DNA of 64,000 nt from Daucus carota subsp. sativus (Eukaryota; Streptophyta; Magnoliopsida; Apiales; Apiaceae): positions 33,590,610 to 33,654,609 of the forward strand of contig NC_030382.2 of NCBI RefSeq assembly GCF_001625215.2. The letters are read 5' to 3'. The notes beneath the pieces are model-generated. The model worked only from the letters and a program-made list of their open reading frames with translations, was not told where the DNA came from and made no database searches. This document shows, in pieces, positions 46,218 through 56,521 of this stretch. Each line of letters starts with the position of its first letter. The first letter of the stretch is position 1. A program made the translations under genes and the position numbers.

Positions 46218-48517
46218 TATTGGTTCGATTGTGGCTACAAAACAAGCTTTTGTTTGCATTAATATTTATGGCCCGCAAAACTCTGTGGAGAAAAGAAGTT
46301 TGTGGTCGGTTCTGGAAGATTTTCTCAATGTGTATGGAGACAAAGCAGTATGTCTGGCTGGTGACTTCAACTGTGTAAGGTTCTTGGATGAAAGGAGCAA
46401 TTGTGAATATAGGCATGAGGACTCAAAGTCATTTAATGATTTTATTGAGTCAAATGAGTTGTTTGATATAAATATGGCAGGATCAAAATTCACATGGTGT
46501 GGTCACAGTGTGAAACTTAGTAGGCTTGATAGGTTTCTAGTTAACTGGGAATGTTACTTTAAAGGAGACTGGAAGGTAGAAGTGTTGGGGAGAATGAACT
46601 CAGACCATAGAGCCATTCTTCTATATTTGTGCAGAGAAAACTGGGCTCCAAACCTTTTAAGATTTTCGAATGTTGGTTAAAGAATGATCTGCTATTAGAT
46701 AGAGTTAAGGATGTTTGGAAATCTGAGACAATAGGCAACTTTCATCAAAAGCTCCGTCACATTAGGAAATGGTTTGCTGAGTGGAATAGAAATGAAAACG
46801 GCAATATTGATGAGAACATAAAAATGTTGGAGACAGAACAATTTATTGCATATGAGAAGGGGGATGAAGCTAGGAGTAAGCTTATCAATTCTCAGTTGGA
46901 GAGTTTATATGAAGACAGAGCACAGATGTGGAAGCAAAAAGCTAGAATCAAGTGGCAACAGGAGGGGGACCGTAACACAAAGTACTTCCACAATATAGTA
47001 AAATATAAGTGGTTTAAGAATAAAATCAGAGGTGTCAAAGATCAAGGAGGAAATTGGCTGGAGAAGCCAGATCAAGTTAAGAGTGAATTCTTTGAATATT
47101 TTAGAGAATTCTTTAAGGAACATTGTAAGTCAGATATCTTTTGGTTGGGTTCTCTATTGGATAAGGAATTGACTGAGGAGGAATCTGCCAAGTTAGTACA
47201 GGATATCTCACTGGGAGAACTGGAATATGCTCTGAAGCAAAGCCCGTCGAGTAAGGCTCCTGGGCCAGACGGCTTTGATGCAGGATCTCTTAAAAGGATG
47301 TGGGATTGGATTAAGGAAGACCTTTTGCAGTGTGTGAGTAAATTCATGAATGAGAATTCATTGCCTGGCGGCTTTAACTCATCCTTCATTGTGCTAGTCC
47401 CGAAATGCGCATCCCCTCAATCTCCCAAGGACTACAGGCCCATAAGCCTAATAAATGCTGGCATGAAACTCATCACAAAGATCCTTGCTATTAGGCTGAA
47501 GAAAGTCTTGAACAGATTAGTCTCCGAGGAGCAGAGTGGATTCATGCAAGGCCGTCAGATAACGGATGGCATCTTATTAGTTAGTGAAATCATAGGGAGT
47601 TTGAAGAGCAAAAGATGTAGTGGAGTAATCTTAAAGCTTGACTTCGAGAAGGCGTTTGACTCGGTTAACTGGGATTTTTTGTTACATTTGTTAAGAAAGC
47701 TTAAATTTCACGACAAGTGGATTAGTTGGATTGAAAAAATTCTCAAATCTTCAAGGATCTCTGTCCTTGTCAACGGCTCTCCCTCTAAAGAGTTTGCTCC
47801 GGAAAGGGGTCTCCGACAAGGTGACCCCCTTTCTCCTTTATTATTCAACCTAGTGGGCGAAGTGCTACACTGTATGTTAAAAAAGGCAGAAAAAAATGGT
47901 ATTTTCCAAGGAGTCAAGCTGGGCAATCTAGGGAACACTATAACTCATCTACAATATGCGGATGATACAGTAATTTTCATCAAAGATAACAGTGAATCAA
48001 TAATAGGGGTGAAAAGAGTCTTGCTCGGCTTTGAGATGTTATCAGGGTTACGGATAAATTTTTCAAAAAGCAAAATGTACGGTTTTAATAACAGTGTTGA
48101 AGATATGCAGCTCTGGGCAGCGTATATAGGATGCCAACTGGGTGATGATTCCTTTCAATATTTAGGATTAGAGTTGGCAAAATCTCCAAACAGGATTCAG
48201 TTCTGGGACCCTTTAGTCTCCAAAGTATCCAAGAAGCTGGCCAATTGGAAGAGCAAGTCTGTTTCCACAGCTAGGCGAATTGTTCTCCTTCAGGCGGCTC
48301 TGGATAGCATCCCAGTATACTGGTTTAACATGTTTTTAATTCCAAAAGCAGTGGAGAACCAGTTGGAGAAAATCAGAAGGAATTTTTTCTGGGGTAGTAA
48401 GGAAATTGATGGAAAAAAATCTAACAACATGCATCTCATAGCTTGGGATAAAATTTGTTGTCCAAAAAATCTTGGTGGTGTAGGATTGATGAAAATCAGG
48501 GAGAGAAATATCGCCAT
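46213..48517 (+). pseudogene. LINE 2, left part: endonuclease C-terminus and reverse transcriptase
   Basis: 46213-46680 encodes the C-terminal half of an AP-endonuclease (CINIYGPQNS, CLAGDFNCVR, GSKFTW, LSRLDRFLVNWE, NSDHRAIL). A one-base loss in a G run at 46643-46645 shifts the frame; RT coding resumes in the next frame (KPFKIFECWLKND). The RT domain follows (SSKAPGPDGFDAG, YRPISLINAGMKL, FEKAFDSVNWDF, ERGLRQGDPLSPLLFN and YADD at about 47957). The frame runs to IRERNIA, where the LTR element is inserted. The 5' part, including the endonuclease N-terminus and any ORF1, is missing at the TA microsatellite. Confidence 0.9.
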
Positions 48518-49814
48518 TGATAGAATATATTTTTATATATATTCTATATGATTTTATTCCTAGATTTAATTATATTTTGCACTGATTTGGATATTTGTCT
48601 AATATATTTTCATATTTTATTGTAGGAAATAAAGAATTCCAAGTTGAGAAGGATTTGAAGATAAATCAGCTATTTTATAGCTAAATTCTAAGGAAATTCG
48701 AATTTATTGGGTTTAACCCGATTTATGCACTGTTTGGGCCATATCTTGAGTTCCAGATGTCGGAATTGGACGATCTTACAGCCCACGCGAAGCTCTTGGA
48801 ATTTCCTTCAATTAAGAAGTGGTCCAGCAAGCAAAGTCCAACTGGAAAGGCCCGAAAACTGGACAGAACAGAAAGCTGCGAATTTTGAGACTAAATCCTA
48901 CTTGATTTTGGATTTCTATTTGGATATTAATTTTAAATATTAAAAAGTCTTTATATTATTAGAGGGGAAGGATTAGTTTTTATCATTGTACAATATTAGA
49001 GTAGGTTAGGGTTAGAGAGAAACTTAGAGGAGAAGCCATGACTCTTTTTTGGATGACAACAATGAAGGTTAATAAAGGTTTTCTTCTATAGTTTTCTTCT
49101 CTTTACTTGTTAGTTTAATTATGTCTTTTAATTATTCTAGTTGTTTAATTAGTATCGAGTAGTGTGTTCTAGGGTTTAAGGGGAAGCCATGTTTGCGCTA
49201 TGATCTTGGCATGATTTAACAGTGATTTGATTGATTGGTTAATTCTAATTGATATGTTTTAATATTGATTTATGTAATCGGCCGATATCATGAATTGATT
49301 CTATGCGAATAGGAGTATGATCGAGAGATATACGACTAGAGGCACACATACAATTAGCAGAATTGAATTTGAGTGCGAGAGCATCATTGGATTTCTGAAA
49401 GCGTTAATACTCGAGAGAGATTAACATTGCTTTAATTATCTGATTAATTGGATTACTAAAAGTGATTATTTGTGTAAGCATGTTTCGAGAGTGTTGATAC
49501 TTGAGAGAGATTAACAAACTCTAGTTTCATGACCGCTTTAATTGCTTTAGCTTAGAGCCAGTCATTGTCTAAGCATGGTGGACCTGATTGCCCTGGATTT
49601 TTAACATATTATTTTAGTGTCTATTTAGTTAGTGTTAATATAATAATGTTTATTTAGTTAAAAATATTTCTTTCGATCATCGTTGATTTGGGAACAATTG
49701 AATGTAACTTAATAAAATTGATAGCATCTGTCTCCTCGAGGATACGACCCGCATTTGCCAGTCTACACTACAATAGACACCGTGCGCTTGCGGTAGTTAT
49801 AATTTAACACATCA
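48518..49814 (+). repeat. 5' LTR of the young element
   Basis: Begins TGATAGAATATATTT and ends TTTAACACATCA. Contains a TATATA-rich start and a region near GAAGCCATGACTC that may be transcribed leader. Identical to the 3' LTR apart from one seen base. Confidence 0.93.
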
Positions 49815-49820
49815 AGTTTT

Positions 49821-49838
49821 TGGCGCCGCTGCCGGGGA
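49821..49838 (+). other. Primer-binding site (tRNA-Asp type)
   Basis: TGGCGCCGCTGCCGGGGA, 6 bp after the 5' LTR, matches the complement of plant tRNA-Asp 3' ends with one apparent mismatch (family knowledge). It is the site where minus-strand DNA synthesis would be primed. Confidence 0.7.
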
Positions 49839-49965
49839 GACGGCTAGTTTCTATTAGTTTTGTTTGGTTATCTAGATTGTTTCCTTTGCCTCGTTGGAAC
49901 CCTTGTTCCAATTGAGGCGGATTTTACTCTGTTTTCTTGGCTGTGTTGTGTTTTTCAGGTTTACA

Positions 49966-51438
49966 ATGGACGGAGTTGATAACTTTGCACGTCTATCTTC
50001 CCTGATCGAGGCATATACTCGTGAAAATGCCTCATTGAATGCTACAGAGCCCACTACACATCCACTGAGTATCAACGAGATGTCACAAGTTGCCCCGAAG
50101 ACTTATAACTTCTGTCAAGTTTGTGGTGTTCAGGGTCACTATGGTTATGAATGTTCTTACAATGTCTTTAATTCTCAGAATGCTCAGTTGACACATGTGA
50201 ATGATTATCAAGAAAGATATGAGTACAATCACTATTCTAATTCTTGTGATCGACAATGGATGGATCAACCAGATTTCTCCTACATGGACAATGAATTTCA
50301 GGATTTCTCATATCATGATCAACAACAATTTCAGCAACATCATTATGAAGAACCACCACTACAGCAATATGATCAGTTTGAGCAGGAATATTATCAGCCT
50401 CAATATGAGCAACCTCAGTTTCAACGGTATCACTATTCTCCATATCAACAAGATCTACAAGTTCCTTTAACCAACGTAGATGTGCCATCAGATCAGACGA
50501 ATGAGGTATGCGATATGTTGATTAATATGACCGAGAGTTTTGAGGATGGTATTATGAACTTCCAGAAATGCATTGAAGAAAGTACCAAGATGATTAAGGA
50601 ACTCAAAGCTGAACAAGTGATGATGGAAGTTCAAATTGCACAATTGGCTAGTTCTTCTACTACATGGAAAACTGACTCTTCTCCACCTATATCTATCCAG
50701 GTCGAAGATGACATAAATACTATCATTTTTGCAAGTGATGAAGAGTGTAATAGTTTTTCGATCTGTGATGATGATGCGCCTATTGATAAAGGGGAGGATC
50801 ATGTCATTGCCAATGAAATTGATGATGTTGTGGACCATGTGCGTGATGATGAGCCAAGTGAAGAAAGCAATATTGAGTTGGTAGCAGTTACTCCTCCGCC
50901 TTGTGTGCTTAAATTACCATTCTCGAAAGGAATCGACTTAATCAAGGATGAGATTTCTCAGAATTTGTCCTATGATCCATTTCAAAAGGCTCTTACACCT
51001 CAAGTCTCGGAAGAAGGTGTTTGCAATATTGACTTTTTATTCATTGAAGCAAGAAGAAGCCAAGAGATTCAACAAACTCCTGCGACAGTGAGGAGTTCAG
51101 AAAAACCACCACCCGAGCCTCCGCCTCGTGTGAATATCAAGGGAGTTCAATCTTTTCATGAATGTGAATTCTATCGTTGTTTTATCACAAAGTTCTCCAA
51201 AAATATAAAATATTTTAATCAATTGTCACTTCTTGATGTGACAATTAAATTTACTAATGCTTGTGTGGAGACTTTTTGCAGGATCAAAGCAACTAATTAT
51301 ATTCATGATTTTATTAGTGGTGGCAAGTTTATGTTCAAAAAGGTGGACACTCCACATTTATTTCTAACAGGATTTGAAAAGGTCAAGCTAATGACTCTCA
51401 AAGAGCGCTTATTGGGAGGCAACCCAATTTTTCCGTAA
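49966..51438 (+). CDS. Gag-like protein with CCHC zinc knuckle, LTR element
   Basis: 490 aa from the first ATG (the frame is open further upstream to a TTG). Residues 50-63 form a CCHC knuckle, CQVCGVQGHYGYEC, a nucleic-acid-binding motif of retroelement Gag. A Gln/Tyr-rich tract follows (~90-170, with words such as QQFQQHHYEEPPLQQYDQ). Then comes a predicted coiled segment (ESTKMIKELKAEQVMM) and an acidic stretch. A conserved-looking C-terminus ends HLFLTGFEKVKLMTLKERLL. The main capsid-type Gag domain that normally precedes the knuckle is not recognisable. It is the only long ORF of the element; it could package its RNA with help from a related element, or be a vestige. Confidence 0.75.
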   Translation: MDGVDNFARLSSLIEAYTRENASLNATEPTTHPLSINEMSQVAPKTYNFCQVCGVQGHYGYECSYNVFNSQNAQLTHVNDYQERYEYNHYSNSCDRQWMDQPDFSYMDNEFQDFSYHDQQQFQQHHYEEPPLQQYDQFEQEYYQPQYEQPQFQRYHYSPYQQDLQVPLTNVDVPSDQTNEVCDMLINMTESFEDGIMNFQKCIEESTKMIKELKAEQVMMEVQIAQLASSSTTWKTDSSPPISIQVEDDINTIIFASDEECNSFSICDDDAPIDKGEDHVIANEIDDVVDHVRDDEPSEESNIELVAVTPPPCVLKLPFSKGIDLIKDEISQNLSYDPFQKALTPQVSEEGVCNIDFLFIEARRSQEIQQTPATVRSSEKPPPEPPPRVNIKGVQSFHECEFYRCFITKFSKNIKYFNQLSLLDVTIKFTNACVETFCRIKATNYIHDFISGGKFMFKKVDTPHLFLTGFEKVKLMTLKERLLGGNPIFP

Positions 51439-53459
51439 GCTTATATATTATATGATATATTATTATTTTTATTTTTGTATTTTTTTAGGAGTTTAGAATT
51501 TTATTTTCATTTTTTTTACTCCCATAAGATATCCTGATGAATTTGTATGAAGTGTTTCAGACACAGAAAGACAAAATAGTAAGTTTGCAGGAACCCCATG
51601 TTGTGATACGAATTTCTGTTTGCATGAGGTTATTAAAAAAAAAGAGAAACAAAAAAAGGAGAGCGCAAAGGGAGAACAGTAAAAAAAGAGCTGCAGCGCT
51701 TTAATATGTAGCTGCGGTTCCAAATCTACTGGAACGCGCGCTACTGTGAATTGTGATCAATTCATGGGCCTTAAGCCCAATATAAAGCTGCTGGGCTCAC
51801 CTTCAAGTCCAATGCGCCTACAAGTGTGCAAGCTTGATCCAAGTCTTGTTGAGCCCATTTCGTCTGCGGTCCAGCCCATCTAGCAGGGAGTTGAACACTG
51901 GACCTCCCTGGTGTGCAAGAGATATGGAGCAACTGTTCAACCACTGGGACAACCAATGCAATTATTCAAGGGTGCATCCTCATTAATAAAAACCGTAGTA
52001 GTCCAGAGCCATTTTACAACGAAACGGCATTTCAGGGGAGTTTTCCTTTTTAACTAATATTATATGTTAATTAATATATTCAATATATCTGTGTCATATT
52101 TGTTCATTGGGGACAATGAACCACTTTAGTGTGGGGATGGTTTCTCAATGATTAGAAAAATCAAAAAAAAAATAAATTATATATTATAAAAAAATTAGAA
52201 AATTTAAAATATTTTTGTATATTGCCATGTCTTAAATTAGGAAATTCATGTTAGTTGCATTATATTAGAGCTAGTTACTTAATTTTGTATGCCATTTTTT
52301 AGTAGATTTTTTTTCTTCTTTCTTTTAGGATGCATCATTTCATGAAAGTATATAATACCGAGTTGATTTCTTGTGATGAGTTTACTCGCATAATTTCTTG
52401 GCTGGTAATCTTGATCATATTTGATGTCTTGCATGCTTGGAAATTACTTGTGCGGAAATTTTAATTACACTATAAAATGCTCTAGAGACAAGACTTAGAC
52501 TAACTTAATTCTTGAGTTTTATCTATGAGTCGAGTGTAGAATTTTGACTATTCCCTTTTAAGCTTAGAGTATGTAAATCTTAAGTTTAGGGGAGCTTTAG
52601 GATGTATATGCCTTTCTTAAAAAAAATGAAAAAAAAATAGAATATTGCAAGTATCGAGTACTCCTTTGAGATCAACGGGTGATAAATTATGAAAAGGACG
52701 ATCCATGTACTTGTGCTGGTATTAAGTGCAATTGTACTAGAAATAAATTTTCTTGGTGACTTTTCACAACCCTTGGTTACTGGAGAATTGCTCGACTTAA
52801 AAAAAAATAGAAAAAGGATGAGATAGCGAAGTCTTATGGTGGTCGTAACTCACTTACCCTGAGAAGCGTCCCGACCTTAGACCGAGCATGAAAAAAAAAA
52901 AATATATATATATAGAAAAGTAAGAGAGGCATAGAAGTTCTTTTGCGATCCTGAGCTGTAGTTGTCTCTAATGTAACGAAGCGTTTAAGCATTATTCTGA
53001 TAAACGACTCATGGTTAAGACTCTGGTGAAGTTTGTTGGTCTCTGTTTTGTTTCACTAGAGAGCATACTGAGCACACACGATGCACTCCGTACTTGCAGT
53101 GGAAGAGTTGCTTGACTAATGTGTGAGATAGATGAATGCCTTGATTGTTGAATATTCTGAGGATATATATTGACGAGGTTGATGCTTTCATGATTTGTTC
53201 TTAGACATATTCATTTATTTTGCATTCATATTAGTTGCATGTTTAAGACTTGGTAGAAAATAATGAATTTTGTGGGTAGATTCACTATAAACCCTCACGA
53301 GACAAAACTCGTCCTACTAGGGCTGCCTAGAGGTTTAACGGCTTGTTGCATACGCTCAATGCAATCGTGTCATCTACGAAAGTGGTGTTAGTTAGTTAGG
53401 ACTTAGATTTATTTCGCTTATTTGCCCGAGGACGTGCAAAAGCTTAGTGTGGGGATGTT
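51439..53459 (+). other. Non-coding 3' interior of the LTR element with two PPT-like sites
   Basis: Two kilobases with no significant ORF where pol would lie in an autonomous element. The purine-rich phrase TTAGTGTGGGGATG occurs just before the 3' LTR (about 53444-53457) and again internally (about 52127-52140). The first is the expected plus-strand primer; the second may be a relic of an older element end. Numerous A-rich runs are present (52160-52200, 52620-52640, 52800, 52890). Confidence 0.65.
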
Positions 53460-54756
53460 TGATAGAATATATTTTTATATATATTCTATATGATTTTATT
53501 CCTAGATTTAATTATATTTTGCACTGATTTGGATATTTATCTAATATATTTTCATATTTTATTGTAGGAAATAAAGAATTCCAAGTTGAGAAGGATTTGA
53601 AGATAAATCAGCTATTTTATAGCTAAATTCTAAGGAAATTCGAATTTATTGGGTTTAACCCGATTTATGCACTGTTTGGGCCATATCTTGAGTTCCAGAT
53701 GTCGGAATTGGACGATCTTACAGCCCACGCGAAGCTCTTGGAATTTCCTTCAATTAAGAAGTGGTCCAGCAAGCAAAGTCCAACTGGAAAGGCCCGAAAA
53801 CTGGACAGAACAGAAAGCTGCGAATTTTGAGACTAAATCCTACTTGATTTTGGATTTCTATTTGGATATTAATTTTAAATATTAAAAAGTCTTTATATTA
53901 TTAGAGGGGAAGGATTAGTTTTTATCATTGTACAATATTAGAGTAGGTTAGGGTTAGAGAGAAACTTAGAGGAGAAGCCATGACTCTTTTTTGGATGACA
54001 ACAATGAAGGTTAATAAAGGTTTTCTTCTATAGTTTTCTTCTCTTTACTTGTTAGTTTAATTATGTCTTTTAATTATTCTAGTTGTTTAATTAGTATCGA
54101 GTAGTGTGTTCTAGGGTTTAAGGGGAAGCCATGTTTGCGCTATGATCTTGGCATGATTTAACAGTGATTTGATTGATTGGTTAATTCTAATTGATATGTT
54201 TTAATATTGATTTATGTAATCGGCCGATATCATGAATTGATTCTATGCGAATAGGAGTATGATCGAGAGATATACGACTAGAGGCACACATACAATTAGC
54301 AGAATTGAATTTGAGTGCGAGAGCATCATTGGATTTCTGAAAGCGTTAATACTCGAGAGAGATTAACATTGCTTTAATTATCTGATTAATTGGATTACTA
54401 AAAGTGATTATTTGTGTAAGCATGTTTCGAGAGTGTTGATACTTGAGAGAGATTAACAAACTCTAGTTTCATGACCGCTTTAATTGCTTTAGCTTAGAGC
54501 CAGTCATTGTCTAAGCATGGTGGACCTGATTGCCCTGGATTTTTAACATATTATTTTAGTGTCTATTTAGTTAGTGTTAATATAATAATGTTTATTTAGT
54601 TAAAAATATTTCTTTCGATCATCGTTGATTTGGGAACAATTGAATGTAACTTAATAAAATTGATAGCATCTGTCTCCTCGAGGATACGACCCGCATTTGC
54701 CAGTCTACACTACAATAGACACCGTGCGCTTGCGGTAGTTATAATTTAACACATCA
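53460..54756 (+). repeat. 3' LTR of the young element
   Basis: Same length and sequence as the 5' LTR except for the one base noted. Followed at once by the GCCAT duplication and resumed LINE coding sequence. Confidence 0.93.
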
Positions 54757-56292
54757 GCCATGTTAGGGAATTGGTGGTGGAGGTGTATTCTTGAAAGGGA
54801 TAAATTCTGGAATGTAACTATGCAGAGCAAGTATGGGCGAGTGTTTGGGTACGATCCCTTTAGTATCTCTCTGGATAAGTCCTCAAGTAGTACTTTGACT
54901 AGTCTGAGGAAAATAGGGCAAATGGGGTGGGACCATAGCGTGTTGAAGAATGGTTTTTGTTGGAAAATTAAAGACGGGCGTAGCGTTAGATTTTGGGAAG
55001 ATATCTGGTATGGGAGAAGAGCTCTGCAGAAGGAATTTGATAGGCTTTTCCAATTATCAGGTATAAAGACTGCCTCAGTAAGATTAGTGTGGGAAATATG
55101 GCAATCTTGTGGAGGATTGCCACCAACCATTTGGTCAAGACAGCTGCGAGCATGGGAGTTAGAGCAAGCAGAAATTTTAAATCAGATTTTGTCGACAATT
55201 CAATTTGGTGATGGCAAAGATGTCTGGTTTTGGAACTATTCAGGAAAATGCTTCTCGACTAAGGAATGTTACATGGCTATTTCTAATGTTGTGCTAGTAA
55301 ATCCGAAGTGCTTGTCCTTTTGGAAATTTAAAATTCCTCCTAAAGTCAAATTTTTCCTATGGAAATTGGAGCACAAAGTTCTTCCCACCAAAGTTCTTTT
55401 GGCTGGAAGGCTTCATAATCTTAACTTGTCTCCAATATGTTCCCGGTGCTCGATGCAAGAGGAAACCTTACAACACCTGTTCTTAGAATGTGAGATGGCA
55501 AAGTGGTGCTGGGATGAGGTTTGTAACTCATGGAGCATAAGATGAGACTGTTTCAAATATGTAACATTCTCACTTAATGCTTTATTGGGGTTAATCTCAG
55601 AGTCAGAGGTCAAGGAGGCCTGGCAAATGACGATATCTGCCACCCTATGGTCCGTATGGCTGTTCAGAAATGAACTAGTATTCAGAAATTCCAAAGCTAG
55701 TAGAGCTGGAGTTGTGAGTGTTTTGCGTGCTAGAATTCAGAAGTGGCTTGAAGTTAGTGGAGTTTTGTCTAATAACTTGACAAACCTTTTCACTGTCAAT
55801 CCAAGAGGGGCCATAAGGCTTAGCTACAAACAACAGTGTGATAAATTTTGGGAAGATTTGAGGAGCAGATATGATTGGGTAATAGCGGTCGATGGAGCGG
55901 TCCAAAAGAAATCAAATTCTCAAGCAAAAGCTGGGATAGGGGGTACTATAAGGTCTAAACAAGGAAACTTGGAGTACATTTTCTCAGGTGCTTCTAAAGT
56001 GCAAAATGCATTGGATGCAGAGAAGGAAGCATGCATGCACATCATTAACATTCTTGCTGGGAAAGCTATTAACACTTTCAGGGTAGTGATTTGTTCAGAC
56101 TCAATAGAAACAATCACCTATTTGGATCACTTAAAATATGAGATTGGGATTAACAGTGCTTCCAACTTGGCATTTTATTCAGTTTTGGATCAGGTGGATT
56201 TTAAGGAAATAAGTCGTAGTTTTAATTCTGAAGCAGATGGGCTTGCGAAAGAAGGGATTAGAAGAGCCCATATGGTAGAAGGCTGGGTTTAA
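54757..56292 (+). pseudogene. LINE 2, right part: zf-RVT and RNase H, with in-frame stop
   Basis: Coding resumes in frame after the insertion (AMLGNWWWRCILERDKFW). A zf-RVT segment follows (PPKVKFFLWKLEHKVLP, then CSRCSMQEETLQHLFLEC). A TGA at 55543-55545 interrupts the frame after NSWSIR. The same frame continues with LWSVWLFRNELVF and an RNase H domain (IAVDGAVQKK, DAEKEACMHI, ICSDSIETI, RSFNSEADGLAKEG) to the stop at 56290-56292. With the upstream frameshift and the LTR insertion, at least three lesions inactivate this element. Confidence 0.9.
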
Positions 56293-56521
56293 AAAGCCCA
56301 ATCATCACTGGCCTTGATTGGAATGGTGCAGCATCTTTGAAAATACAATTCAAACTTTTTGATCTTCCTGGCTAGACCGTTGAAATATGTCATTACCCAA
56401 GCATTTTATTTCATTCCCAACCAAAAGCTGATTCTGGACTATTGGCTGTTTTATTTGCTTTTATTTTTCTTCATCTGCATGCGTCTCTTGGAACTCTACT
56501 TGGTCTTGGGTTAGTAATTAG
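56293..56521 (+). other. LINE 2 3' region up to the LTR insertion
   Basis: Short non-coding stretch between the LINE stop codon and the solo LTR. No A tail is visible here. The last bases ATTAG (56517-56521) are the target duplication of the LTR. Confidence 0.5.

Larger units (their letters stand above)
48518..54756 (+). mobile_element. Young LTR retrotransposon, gag-like ORF only (non-autonomous)
   Basis: Two 1297-bp LTRs (48518-49814 and 53460-54756), each TG..CA (TGATAG..ACATCA), are flanked by the 5-bp target duplication GCCAT (48513-48517 and 54757-54761). Reading the LTRs side by side I found one difference (G at 48597, A at 53539). A primer-binding site and a purine-rich tract are in place. 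The 3.6-kb interior has one long ORF and no protease, RT, integrase or RNase H. The features resemble Athila/Tat-lineage Gypsy elements. It must use enzymes from another element to move. Confidence 0.93.

Noticed and set aside
48707..48943. 78-codon frame present identically at 53649-53885
   Set aside because: It lies in both LTRs and is identical only because the LTRs are. No known LTR-encoded protein resembles it.
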